Assembly (NCBI RefSeq): GCF_003634935.1 | Contig: NZ_RBXO01000001.1 | Span: forward strand, 4,241,501-4,305,500 | Direction: 5' to 3' | Length of the DNA stretch: 64,000 nucleotides | Source of the DNA: Saccharothrix australiensis | GTDB lineage: Bacteria > Actinomycetota > Actinomycetes > Mycobacteriales > Pseudonocardiaceae | Notes under the pieces: generated by a model | What the model saw: the letters and a program-made list of their open reading frames with translations, nothing else | Told to the model about the DNA's origin: nothing | Database searches by the model: none | Program-made: the position numbers and the translations under genes | In this document: positions 35,678-43,693 of the stretch, in pieces | How positions within the stretch are numbered: the first letter of the stretch is position 1 | How the letters are laid out: each line of letters begins with the position of its first letter

Positions 35678-35712
35678 TTAAGACCGGTGGGACCGCGTTA
35701 AGCGCTACTTAA
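35678..35712. promoter_or_regulatory. TTAAG repeats upstream of EamA gene
   Basis: TTAAG occurs at 35678-35682 and 35698-35702 (20 bp apart) and CTTAA at 35708-35712; the last two form TTAAG-N5-CTTAA. The phased half-sites in an AT-rich patch look like a regulator-binding site for the EamA promoter. No regulator gene adjoins. Confidence 0.4.
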
Positions 35713-35819
35713 TGATCGGAAGCCGGCGACTCCGCTTCCCCGCCGGGCGCACCGGGGCCGCGCCCTGACGACCCGGTGCCCACCGGGCGCACCGGGGACG
35801 CTCCGCTCCCCCGCCCACG

Positions 35820-35863
35820 CGCCGGGGAGGCGCGCCGAGTCGTGTCGGCGGGCCTCCCCGGCG
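35820..35863 (-). terminator. terminator after first P450 gene
   Basis: A 12-bp perfect stem, CGCCGGGGAGGC (35820-35831) with 35852-35863, and a 20-nt loop lies 23 nt past the P450 stop at 35887. Confidence 0.65.
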
Positions 35864-35886
35864 GGCGGGCCGGCGTCGCGCGCCGG

Positions 35887-37152
35887 TCAGCGCGTGTGCA
35901 CCATCAGCGAGTCCACGCCGTGCACGATCGACGCCGTCCGGAACGTCGGCCGTTCGTCGGCGAGCCGCAGGTTCGGGAACCGCCGCAGCAGCGCCGGGTA
36001 GGCGGCCCGCAGCTCCATCCGCGCCAGTTCCGCGCCGACGCACCGGTGCGCGCCGTACCCGAACGCCAGGTGCTGCGAGACCTTGCGCGCCGCGTCGAAG
36101 TCGAGCCGGTCCAGGCCCTCCCGGTTCGCGGCGCTCAGCGACACCACGACCACGTCGCCCTCGGCGATCCGCGCGCCGCCGATCTCCAGGTCGTGCTTGG
36201 CGAACCGGGGGAACGCCACCTGCACGACGCTGAGGTGGCGCAGCAGCTCCTCGACCAGCGGCGCGACGGCCTGGTCGTCGTCGCGCATCGCCGACCGCGC
36301 CGCCGGGTCGGTGATCAGGACGATCGCGCCCAGCGCCAGCATGCTCGCGGTGGTGTCGAACCCCCCGGTCAGGACACCGTCGGCCAGGCCGGCCAGCTCC
36401 TCGTCGCCGACCGCGTCGCCGTGCTCGCGGATGATCATGCCGAGCAGGCCGTCACCGGGCGAGCGGCGCTCCTTGCGGACGATCTTCTCCATGTACTTCA
36501 GCGACTCGGAGATCGCGCCCAGCGCCGAGTTCGCGCCGCCGAACAGGTCGAACCGCGCCGCCGCCAGCTCCTGGAACCGGGCGCGGTCCTCGTAGGGCAC
36601 GCCGAGCAGCTCGCAGATCGTCAGCGAGGGGATCGGCAGCGCGAACTCCTTCACCAGGTCCACCGGTCCGTCGACGGCGGCCATCGCGTCCAGGCGCTCG
36701 GTGACGATCTCGTCGATGCGCGGCACCAGGCGCGACATCCGGCGCATGGTGAACTCCGGCGTCAGCAGCTTGCGCAGGCGCGTGTGGTCCGGCGGGTCGG
36801 CGAACCCGAGACCACCGGGGGTCTGCTCGATCCGCCCGACCGCCGCGCCGAGCCGCGCGTAATCATTACTGAACGCTTCTGTGTCGGAAAGCACTTTCCT
36901 CGCCTCGGCCTGGCCCGTGACCAACCACACGCGCACGCCGAACGGCACCGGCAACCGGTGCACCGGGCCGGCCTCGCTCATCCGCCCCAACTCGGCGGCC
37001 GGCACGACCCCATCCCGCTTCAACGGGACCAGCGCACGGTCCGGGAGCAGCGACAACGCCCTCGAACCGATCCTGCCCATGACCCACCGCGTCACCGAAC
37101 GCCGTGCGACCCACGCCACCAATCCGTCGCGCACAGACGCCAGAGTCGCCAT
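35887..37152 (-). CDS. cytochrome P450
   Basis: 421 residues from ATG 37152 with AGAGGGG upstream. P450 landmarks are present: helix C-region PPDHTRLRKLLTPEFTMRRM, the I-helix GGFDTTASMLALG (substituting for the usual AGxDT with FDTT), the K-helix EELLRH (ExxR), and the heme loop FGYGAHRCVGAELARMEL with the axial Cys near residue 370. The acidic-alcohol DT pair for O2 activation is intact. It is a soluble bacterial class I enzyme needing a ferredoxin and reductase; none is adjacent. The substrate is unknown. It is divergent from the riboswitch-controlled operon across about 300 nt. Confidence 0.93.
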   Translation of the reverse strand: MATLASVRDGLVAWVARRSVTRWVMGRIGSRALSLLPDRALVPLKRDGVVPAAELGRMSEAGPVHRLPVPFGVRVWLVTGQAEARKVLSDTEAFSNDYARLGAAVGRIEQTPGGLGFADPPDHTRLRKLLTPEFTMRRMSRLVPRIDEIVTERLDAMAAVDGPVDLVKEFALPIPSLTICELLGVPYEDRARFQELAAARFDLFGGANSALGAISESLKYMEKIVRKERRSPGDGLLGMIIREHGDAVGDEELAGLADGVLTGGFDTTASMLALGAIVLITDPAARSAMRDDDQAVAPLVEELLRHLSVVQVAFPRFAKHDLEIGGARIAEGDVVVVSLSAANREGLDRLDFDAARKVSQHLAFGYGAHRCVGAELARMELRAAYPALLRRFPNLRLADERPTFRTASIVHGVDSLMVHTR

Positions 37153-37240
37153 CCCAACACCCCTCTTCCCCAGGTTGATTCGAACGACGGTAACCGTACG
37201 TACGAGCGAACAGCATCGCGCCACAGGCGGATTGACAGCG

Positions 37241-37451
37241 CGTGGCCGGTGACAGACGATCGGCAATCGCGCATGAAACGGGGGAAGCCGGTCGGAATCC
37301 GGCGCTGACCCGCAACGGTAGGTCCCACGTGGACGAGCCCGAACACCCGCCGTGCGTGCACAGCTCCTGACACCGTCGAGGTCCACGGTGCGGAGTCCGG
37401 GGGAGGTCGGCGACGGCTGTCCGGGGTCCGCGCCCCTCGCGCCCGGAAAGG
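37241..37451 (+). promoter_or_regulatory. cobalamin (B12) riboswitch
   Basis: The conserved cobalamin-aptamer core is readable: GGGGGAAGCCGGT at 37280-37292, AATCCGGCGCTGACCCGCAA at 37296-37315 and CGGTAGG after it, preceded by a GGTGACAG 5' arm and followed by a B12-box-like segment (GAACACCCGCC, 37341-37351). Further downstream CCGGGG (37421-37426) can pair with CCCGG (37442-37446), which abuts the ribosome site GGAAAGG (37445-37451) of the next gene. This suggests translational shut-off when B12 is bound. A TTGACA-N17-GACGAT pair (37232-37260) overlaps the aptamer arm, so the real promoter may lie further upstream. The 5' and 3' limits are approximate. Confidence 0.88.
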
Positions 37452-37458
37452 CCGCACC

Positions 37459-38748
37459 ATGCCGTTGAGACGGACCGCAGCACTCGCACTGTCCGCCCTC
37501 GTCGCAGCGCCGGTCCTCGCCGCCGCGCCCGCCGCCGCCGAGCCCGTCACCACCGAGCCCGTCACCACTCGGGAGCCCGTGGCGGCCGCCGCCGGCTGGC
37601 TGGCCCGGCAACTGGTCGACGGCGAGCGGTTCGAGACCGTCATCGGGACGGACACCTACCCCGACCAGGGCCTGACCATCGACGCGCTGCTCGCGTTCGA
37701 CGCGGCGGGCGTCGCGCAGGACAACGCGCGCAAGGCGCTCGCGTGGCTCGGGAAGCCCGAGGTCATCGGCGGCTACGTCACCGACGACCAGGGCTCCCGG
37801 TACGCCGGCGCGCACGCCAAGCTCGCGCTCGCCGTCCTGGCCCAGGGCGGGGACCCGACGGACTTCGGCGGCGTCGACCTGATCGCCGGGCTGACCGCCC
37901 TGCAGGCACCGTCCGGCCGGTTCACCGACCGGACGACGCCCCCGACCGACTACACCAACAGCTTCACGCAGTCCATCGCGGTGATCGCCCTGGAGCGGCA
38001 CGACGCCGCGCCGGGCGTGGCCGTGGACTTCCTGGCGAACAGCGCCTGCCCGGACGGCGGGTTCCCGCTGAAGTTCGAGCAGCCGACCTGCACGTCGCAG
38101 GTCGACGCCACCGCGATGGCCGTGCAGGCGCTGCTCGCCGCGGGCCGCACCGCCACCGCCACCGAGGGCCTGGACTGGCTGGTGACCCAGCAGGCGGACG
38201 ACGGCGGGTTCCGCGACAACGGGCTGCCCGGCGACCAGGGGACCACGAGCAACGCCAACAGCACCGGGCTGGCCGCGCAGGCGCTGCGCGTGGGCGGGCG
38301 CACCGCCGCCGCGGACCGGGCCGTCGCCCACCTCACCGGCCTCCAGGTCGGGTGCGGCGACGACCGGACGGCGGGCGCGATCGCCTACGACGGCGCCGGC
38401 TTCAAGCCGGGCAACGCCGTCCGCGCCACCACGCAGGCCGTCCTGGGCCTGTCCGGGGTGGGCCTCGCGGAGATCTCCTCGGCGGGCGACAAGCCCGCCG
38501 CGCCCGTGCTCGACTGCACGACCACCACCACGACGACCACGACGACCACCACGACGACGGAAGAGCCCGCTCCGTCCACTTCGGACACCACGCCCGCCGC
38601 GCCGGCCGCCGGCTCCGCCGGTGAGCTGGCCCGCACCGGCGTCGCCACCGGTCCGGCGCTGCTGCTCGGCGTGCTGCTGGTGCTGGCCGGTGCGCTGGCG
38701 ATGGCGTTGGGGCGCAAGCGGTACACGACGGTGAAGGAGGAGCAGTGA
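37459..38748 (+). CDS. secreted prenyltransferase/squalene-oxidase repeat protein with LAxTG wall anchor (transcobalamin alpha-domain-like)
   Basis: 429 residues from ATG 37459, with GGAAAGG upstream and a B12 riboswitch controlling it. Residues 1-28 are a signal peptide ending AAPAAAEP. Residues about 35-355 are tandem helical-pair repeats (AAGWLARQLVDG, TIDALLAFDAAG, AKLALAVLAQGG, TQSIAVIALERH, ATAMAVQALLAAGRT, STGLAAQALRVGGRT) with QW-like turns (QQADDGGF), an alpha/alpha toroid as in terpene cyclases and the B12-binding domain of transcobalamin/intrinsic factor. A run of 14 Thr forms a stalk. The end, ELARTG then a hydrophobic helix and GRKR, is an LAxTG sortase-E sorting signal. It is probably a wall-anchored cobalamin-capture protein. 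Confidence 0.85.
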   Translation: MPLRRTAALALSALVAAPVLAAAPAAAEPVTTEPVTTREPVAAAAGWLARQLVDGERFETVIGTDTYPDQGLTIDALLAFDAAGVAQDNARKALAWLGKPEVIGGYVTDDQGSRYAGAHAKLALAVLAQGGDPTDFGGVDLIAGLTALQAPSGRFTDRTTPPTDYTNSFTQSIAVIALERHDAAPGVAVDFLANSACPDGGFPLKFEQPTCTSQVDATAMAVQALLAAGRTATATEGLDWLVTQQADDGGFRDNGLPGDQGTTSNANSTGLAAQALRVGGRTAAADRAVAHLTGLQVGCGDDRTAGAIAYDGAGFKPGNAVRATTQAVLGLSGVGLAEISSAGDKPAAPVLDCTTTTTTTTTTTTTTEEPAPSTSDTTPAAPAAGSAGELARTGVATGPALLLGVLLVLAGALAMALGRKRYTTVKEEQ

Positions 38749-39185
38749 CGATCCGCAAGCTCTGGTCGGCCCTGGCGGTGCTGGCCGCCACCGGTGGCGC
38801 GCTGGTGGCGGTGTCGCCCGCCGCGCAGGCCGCGCCGTGCCCCGGCACGAGCGGCGTGACCGTGGTGGTCGACTTCACCGCCCTGGGCGGTGCGGTGCAG
38901 ACCGCGTGCGCGCCCGGCGACCCCGCGACCGGTCTCGCGGCGCTGACCGGCGCCGGGTTCAGCTACGCCTTCCTGCCCCGGCAGCCCGGATTCGTGTGCC
39001 GGATCAACGCGCTGCCCAACCCGTGCAACGGCGCCCCGGTGACGGCGTACTGGTCGTACTGGCACGCCCAGCCGGGCGGCACCTGGGCCTACAGCACGTC
39101 CGGCGCGTCCGCCCACGACCCCGCGCCGGGCAGCGTCGAGGGCTGGGCGTTCGGCGCGGGGCAAGCGCCTTCCACCGCACCGTGA
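38745..39185 (+). CDS. small secreted SCO2322-like protein (DUF4430/transcobalamin beta-domain-like)
   Basis: 146 residues; its GTG overlaps the previous stop (GTGA). A signal peptide (residues about 1-30, ending SPAAQAAPC) is followed by one compact domain of about 110 residues: VTVVVDFTALGG, DPATGLAALTGAGFSYAF, GFVCRINALPNP, TAYWSYWHAQPGGTWAYSTSGASAHDPAPGSVEGWAFG. The order (extended strand, G-L-x-x-L helix, G-F/Y-x-x-x-I-N turn, YW strand, closing G-x-V strand) parallels DUF4430, the beta domain of animal transcobalamins; that parallel is my reading, not a database result. It is released extracellularly and likely cooperates with the toroid protein. Confidence 0.8.
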   Translation: MTIRKLWSALAVLAATGGALVAVSPAAQAAPCPGTSGVTVVVDFTALGGAVQTACAPGDPATGLAALTGAGFSYAFLPRQPGFVCRINALPNPCNGAPVTAYWSYWHAQPGGTWAYSTSGASAHDPAPGSVEGWAFGAGQAPSTAP

Positions 39186-40186
39186 CGGCACGTGCGGGAT
39201 CGGCCGCAGCCAGTGGTGCGGCGCCGCCGACCGCAGCCAGTGGTGCGCCGGGGGTGCCTCCCGTCACGAGCGGACCGCCTCGCGCCGCCGGTGTCGGGGG
39301 CGGGCACCGCCGACCGGCCACGACCGGCGGCGAACCGCGCAGGGCGCTCGGCGTCCGGTCGCGCGCCCTGCTGCTGGTGGTTGGGCTGCTGGTGGTTGGG
39401 CTGCTCGCGGCCGGGCCGCTGGTGGCGGGTGCTCCCCTGCCCGCCGCGGCGGCCGCCGAGTGCGCGGGCGTCACCGTGGTGGTGGACTTCGGCGCGGCCG
39501 GCGGCGGCGTGCGGACCGGCTGCGCGCCCGGCGACCCCGCCAGCGGCCTGGCCGCGCTGAGCGCCGCGGGTTTCGGCTACCGGATGGCGCAGCGGTTCGC
39601 GGGCTTCGTGTGCCGCATCGACAACCGGCCCGAGAGCGACCCGTGCGTCAACGCCTCCCCCACCGACGCCTACTGGTCCTACTGGCACGCCCAGCCGGGC
39701 GGGTCCTGGACCTACAGCGACGTGGGCGCGGCGGCCCGCGACCCCGCGCCGGGCAGCGTCGAGGGCTGGGCGTTCGGCGCCGGCGCGCAACCCGCCGCCG
39801 CACCGCCGGCACCACCGCACCGCCCGGAACCACCCCGCGACGAGCCGCCCCGGCAGCCGGGCGGGCCCGCCGATCCCCCGCCACCCGTGCCCACCGGGCG
39901 AGCCGACCCGAACGGACCGCCCACACCACCCACGACGACGACCACGAACTCGGAACCCACCACGACCACCACGACGACGACCGCGACCACGAGCGCCATC
40001 ACCGAGGCGTCCTCGACGGCCGGCACACCCACCACCACTTCCGGTGTCACGCCGTTGGCCGCCGAGCAGCGACCCGACGACACCGGCGGCGGCGCCGTCG
40101 GTCTCCTGGTCGGGCTCGCGCTGATCACCGCGATCGGCGCGCTGGGCTGGTGGACGGTGCGCAAGCGCCGCCAGGCGGGTACGTGA
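39182..40186 (+). CDS. membrane-anchored SCO2322-like protein with Thr/Pro stalk
   Basis: 334 residues; GTG overlaps the preceding stop. An unusually long N-terminal tail of about 60 residues precedes a hydrophobic signal (ALLLVVGLLVVGLLAAGPLVAGAPLPAAAAA). The SCO2322-like domain follows (VTVVVDFGAAGGG, DPASGLAALSAAGFGYRMAQ, GFVCRIDNRP, YWSYWHAQPGGSWTYSDVGA, PGSVEGWAFG), closely matching the previous gene, so the pair arose by duplication. A Pro/Thr-rich stalk (about 215-295) and a final helix (GLLVGLALITAIGALGWW) with RKRR end tether it to the membrane. DDTGGG before the helix resembles a degenerate sorting motif, but no LPxTG/LAxTG is present. Confidence 0.82.
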   Translation: MTARAGSAAASGAAPPTAASGAPGVPPVTSGPPRAAGVGGGHRRPATTGGEPRRALGVRSRALLLVVGLLVVGLLAAGPLVAGAPLPAAAAAECAGVTVVVDFGAAGGGVRTGCAPGDPASGLAALSAAGFGYRMAQRFAGFVCRIDNRPESDPCVNASPTDAYWSYWHAQPGGSWTYSDVGAAARDPAPGSVEGWAFGAGAQPAAAPPAPPHRPEPPRDEPPRQPGGPADPPPPVPTGRADPNGPPTPPTTTTTNSEPTTTTTTTTATTSAITEASSTAGTPTTTSGVTPLAAEQRPDDTGGGAVGLLVGLALITAIGALGWWTVRKRRQAGT

Positions 40187-41247
40187 GCCGCGCGCCGCAC
40201 CCCGGCGCGTGGTGGCTGTGGGCGCTGGCCCTGGCGGCGGTCGCGAGCCGCACCACCAACCCGCTGGTGCTCGGCCTGGTGATCGCCGTCGCCGGGTTCG
40301 TCGCCGTGTCCTGCCGAGCGGACACCCCGTGGGCCGACTCCTACGGGGTGTTCCTCAAGTTCGGGCTCGCGGTGATCGGCATCCGGGTCCTGTTCCACGT
40401 CGTGCTGGGCGGGGTCGGCGGCCCCACCGTGCTGTTCACGCTGCCCGAGGTGCCGCTGCCGGCGTGGGCGCGCGGCATCCGGCTCGGCGGACCGGTCACC
40501 GCCGAGGGCGTCGTCTTCGCGCTCTACCAGGGCCTCCAGCTCGCGACCCTGCTGTGCTGCGTGGGCGCGGCGAACGCGCTGGCCAACGCGAAGCGGCTGC
40601 TCAGGTCGCTGCCCGCCGCGCTCTACGAGGTCAGCGTCGCGGTGGTGGTGGCCATGACCGTCGCGCCGCAGCTCGTGGCGGGCGCGCGGTCGGTGCGCCG
40701 GGCGCGGGCGCTGCGCGGCGAGTCCGTGCGCGGGGTGCGGGCGGTGAAGGTGCTGCTGGTGCCGGTGCTGGAGGACGCGTTCGAGCGGTCGCTGGTGCTG
40801 GCCGCCGCGATGGACTCGCGCGGCTACGGCCGCAACGCCGGCCTGCCCACAGGGACCCGCGTCCTCACCGGCGCGCTCGTCCTGGGCGGCCTGGTCGGCC
40901 TGTGCGTCGGCGCGTACGGGCTGCTCGACGGCAGCGCGCCGCCCGTCGTGGGCACCCCGGTGCTCCTGCTCGGCGCGGCGCTCGCGATCACCGGCCTGTG
41001 GACCGGGTCGCGGCGCGTGCGGCGCAGCCGCTACCGGCCGGACACCTGGGGTGCCCGCGAGGCGCTGATCGTCGGGTCCGGGCTCGTCGCGGCGCTGGCG
41101 ACCTACCTCGCGCCGGCCGCGCTGGGCGGCGCGGCGCTCGTGACCTCCACCGTGCCGCTGGAGGCGCCCGCGCTGCCGCCGCTGCCCGTGCTGGGCCTGC
41201 TGTGCGCGCTCGCGCCCGTGCTGACCGCCGAACGGAAGACACCATGA
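40183..41247 (+). CDS. ECF transporter T component (CbiQ/EcfT family)
   Basis: 354 residues; GTG overlaps the previous stop. Several membrane helices are visible (WWLWALALAAVASRTTNPLVLGLVIAVAGFVAV, FLKFGLAVIGIRVLFHVVL and others). The coupling region carries the EcfT arginine signatures, RARALRGES and AAAMDSRGYGRN, which insert into the ATPases. Pro-rich extracellular segments and a second set of helices (VLTGALVLGGLVGLCVGAYGLL, ALIVGSGLVAALATYLAP) make it longer than typical CbiQ (about 260). It links the ATPases to the substrate-binding S component during import. Confidence 0.9.
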   Translation: MSRAPHPGAWWLWALALAAVASRTTNPLVLGLVIAVAGFVAVSCRADTPWADSYGVFLKFGLAVIGIRVLFHVVLGGVGGPTVLFTLPEVPLPAWARGIRLGGPVTAEGVVFALYQGLQLATLLCCVGAANALANAKRLLRSLPAALYEVSVAVVVAMTVAPQLVAGARSVRRARALRGESVRGVRAVKVLLVPVLEDAFERSLVLAAAMDSRGYGRNAGLPTGTRVLTGALVLGGLVGLCVGAYGLLDGSAPPVVGTPVLLLGAALAITGLWTGSRRVRRSRYRPDTWGAREALIVGSGLVAALATYLAPAALGGAALVTSTVPLEAPALPPLPVLGLLCALAPVLTAERKTP

Positions 41248-42881
41248 TCCGGTTCGAGAACGTCGCCGTCACCTACCCCGGCGCGCCCGGCCCGGCGCTG
41301 TCCGGGGTGGACCTGCACGTGCCCGAGGGCGAGCTGTGCCTGCTCGTCGGCCGCACCGGCGCGGGCAAGTCCACCCTGCTGCGCGCCGTCAACGGGCTGG
41401 TGCCGCACTTCACGGGCGGCACGCTCACCGGCCGCGTCCTCGTCGACGGGCGCGACACCCGCACCCACCCGCCGCGCGAGCTGGCCGACGTGGTCGGCCT
41501 CGTCGCGCAGGACCCGCAGGCCGGGTTCGTCACCGACTCGGTCGAGGACGAGCTGGCCTACTCGATGGAGTCGCTGGGCCTGCCGAACCCGGTGATGCGC
41601 AAGCGCGTCGAGGAGACCCTCGACCTGCTCGGCCTCGCCGACCTGCGCCACCGGCCCCTCGCCACGCTGTCCGGCGGCCAGCAGCAGCGCGTGGCCGTCG
41701 GCGCGGCGCTCACCGCGCACCCCCGCGCGCTGGTGCTGGACGAGCCGACCTCCGCGCTCGACCCCGGCGCGGCGGAGGACGTGCTGGCCGCCCTGCACCG
41801 CCTCGTGCACGACCTGGGCATGACCGTGTTGATCGCCGAGCACCGCCTGGAACGGGTCGCGCAGTACGCCGACCGCGTCGTCTGGCTGCCCGACGGCGGC
41901 CGGCCCGTCGCGGGCGAACCCGGCGAGGTGCTGGCCGAAGCGCCCGTCGCGCCGCCCGTCGTGCGCCTGGGGCGGCTCGCGGGCTGGCGACCCGTCCCGG
42001 TGTCCATCCGCGACGCCCGCCGCCTCGCCGGTCCCCTGCGCGACCGGCTCGGCCCGCCGCCGACCGCCGACCCGACGGCGCGCCACACCCCCGACGGCGC
42101 GGCGACCCACGGCGCGCGCGCACCGGAACTGCTGCGCGCCAAGGGCGTCCGCGTCCGGTACGGCGCGGTCGACGCCCTGCGCGGCGTCGACCTCACCGCG
42201 CACGCGGGCGAGCGGATCGCCGTCATGGGCCGCAACGGCTCCGGCAAGTCCAGCCTGCTGTGGGCGTTGCAGGGCACCGGGAAGCGCTCCGGCGGCGAGG
42301 TCGCCGTCGACGGCGTCGACCCCGCCGCCCTCAAACCCGGACCGCGCCGCCACGCCGTCGGCCTCGTCCCGCAGCAACCCGCCGACCTGCTCTACCTGCA
42401 CACCGTCGGCGGCGAGTGCGCCCAGGCCGACCGCGAGTCCGCCGCACCGCCCGGCACCTGCCGCGCCCTGCTGGACCACCTCGCGCCCGGCGTACCCGAC
42501 CCGCGGCACCCCCGCGACCTCTCCGAGGGCCAACGCCTCGCCCTCGCGCTCGCCGTCGCCCTCACCCCGCGCCCCCGCGTCGTCCTGCTCGACGAACCCA
42601 CCCGCGGCCTCGACTACCCCGCCAAGACCCGCCTCGCCGCGGCGCTGCGGGACCTCGCCGACGACGGGCACGCGATCCTGCTCGCCACCCACGACGTCGA
42701 GTTCGTCGCCGAGTACGCCACCCGCGTCGTCGTGCTCGCCGACGGCGAGACCGTGGCCGACGGGCCCACCGGCGAGGTCGTCACCGCGTCGCCGACGTTC
42801 TCGCCGCAGGTCGCCAAGGTGCTCGCGCCGCTGCCGTGGCTCACCGTCGCCGACGTCACCACCGCCCTGGCCACCCGATGA
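41244..42881 (+). CDS. ECF transporter fused ATPase (EcfA-EcfA')
   Basis: 545 residues; ATGA overlap with ecfT. Two complete ABC domains are fused. The first has GRTGAGKSTLL, QDPQAGFVTDSVEDELAYSMESLGLP (a Q-loop pattern typical of Ecf/CbiO), LSGGQQQRVAVGAAL and VLDEPTSALDP. The second has GRNGSGKSSLLWALQG, VPQQPADLLYLHTV, LSEGQRLALALAVAL (degenerate signature, SEGQ in place of SGGQ) and LLDEPTRGLDYP. A disordered linker (PPPTADPTARHTPDGAATHG) joins them. It powers uptake through EcfT. The asymmetric second signature suggests one weaker ATP site, common in ECF pairs. Confidence 0.93.
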   Translation: MIRFENVAVTYPGAPGPALSGVDLHVPEGELCLLVGRTGAGKSTLLRAVNGLVPHFTGGTLTGRVLVDGRDTRTHPPRELADVVGLVAQDPQAGFVTDSVEDELAYSMESLGLPNPVMRKRVEETLDLLGLADLRHRPLATLSGGQQQRVAVGAALTAHPRALVLDEPTSALDPGAAEDVLAALHRLVHDLGMTVLIAEHRLERVAQYADRVVWLPDGGRPVAGEPGEVLAEAPVAPPVVRLGRLAGWRPVPVSIRDARRLAGPLRDRLGPPPTADPTARHTPDGAATHGARAPELLRAKGVRVRYGAVDALRGVDLTAHAGERIAVMGRNGSGKSSLLWALQGTGKRSGGEVAVDGVDPAALKPGPRRHAVGLVPQQPADLLYLHTVGGECAQADRESAAPPGTCRALLDHLAPGVPDPRHPRDLSEGQRLALALAVALTPRPRVVLLDEPTRGLDYPAKTRLAAALRDLADDGHAILLATHDVEFVAEYATRVVVLADGETVADGPTGEVVTASPTFSPQVAKVLAPLPWLTVADVTTALATR

Positions 42882-43693
42882 CCGCGCCCGCCCGCACCGC
42901 GCCCGCCCGGACCGCGCCCATCCGCATCCGGCCCCGCGCCACCGCCGCCCTCGTCGTCTCCGGCGCGATCGGCCTCGCCGCGTTCACCTGGCCCCTGCTC
43001 GTCACCCCCGACGCCGACCTCGCGCAGGGCACCTCCGCGCCCTGGACGTTCGCGCTGCTCCTGCCGCTCGTGCTGGCCGTGGTGCTCGCCGAGATCAGCG
43101 ACCGCGGCATGGACGCCAAGGCCGTCGCGATGCTCGGCGTGCTGTCCGCCCTCGGCGCGGCGATCCGCCCGCTCGGCGCGGGCACCGCGGGCATCGAGAC
43201 GGTCTTCTTCCTCCTCGTGCTCGGCGGCCGGGTGTTCGGACCGGGCTTCGGGTTCGTGCTCGGCAACACCATGCTGTTCGCCTCCGCGCTGCTCACCGGC
43301 GGCGTCGGGCCGTGGCTGCCCTACCAGATGCTCGGCGCGGCGTGGGTCGCGCTCGGCGCGGGGCTGCTGCCCCCGCTCAAGGGCAAGGCGGAACTCGCCC
43401 TGCTCGCCGCCTACAGCGCGGCGGCGGCACTGGTGTACGGGCTGCTGCTGAACCTGTCGTTCTGGCCGTTCGCGCTCGGCGCGGGCAGCACCGGGCTGTC
43501 GTTCCAACCCGGCGGCCCGCTCGCCGACAACCTCGTCCGGCTGGTGGCGTTCAGCCTCGCCACCTCCCTGGGCTGGGACGTCGGCCGCGCCGTCACCACC
43601 ACCGTCCTGGTGCTGGTCACCGGGCCCGTCCTGCTGCGGACCCTGCGCCGCGCCGCCCGCAAGGCCGCCTTCGACCCCGGCCGGGGCGGGTGA
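42878..43693 (+). CDS. ECF transporter S component (predicted cobalamin/corrinoid specificity)
   Basis: 271 residues; ATGA overlap with the ATPase gene, last of the riboswitch operon. The N-terminal tail repeats ARTAPARTAP, then about six helices: TAALVVSGAIGLAAFTWPLLV, FALLLPLVLAVVLAEI, AVAMLGVLSALGAAIRPLG, FFLLVLGGRVFGPGFGFVLGNTMLFASALLTGG, LALLAAYSAAAALVYGLLLNLSFWPF and VRLVAFSLATSLGWDVGRAVTTTVLVLVTG. The RxxGAGTAGIE loop and GFxLGN motif are typical of the large S-component group that includes vitamin transporters such as CbrT. Riboswitch control is the main reason for assigning a B12-type substrate. Confidence 0.88.
   Translation: MTAPARTAPARTAPIRIRPRATAALVVSGAIGLAAFTWPLLVTPDADLAQGTSAPWTFALLLPLVLAVVLAEISDRGMDAKAVAMLGVLSALGAAIRPLGAGTAGIETVFFLLVLGGRVFGPGFGFVLGNTMLFASALLTGGVGPWLPYQMLGAAWVALGAGLLPPLKGKAELALLAAYSAAAALVYGLLLNLSFWPFALGAGSTGLSFQPGGPLADNLVRLVAFSLATSLGWDVGRAVTTTVLVLVTGPVLLRTLRRAARKAAFDPGRGG

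Noticed and set aside
37232-37260. TTGACA-N17-GACGAT promoter for the B12 operon
   Set aside because: It overlaps the 5' arm of the aptamer, so transcription from it would truncate the riboswitch; the promoter is probably further upstream.
38745-38836. Alternative frame from 38837 as start of the second SCO2322-like gene
   Set aside because: That part is an Arg-rich shadow of the first SCO2322-like gene; the real gene begins at the overlapping GTG 39182.
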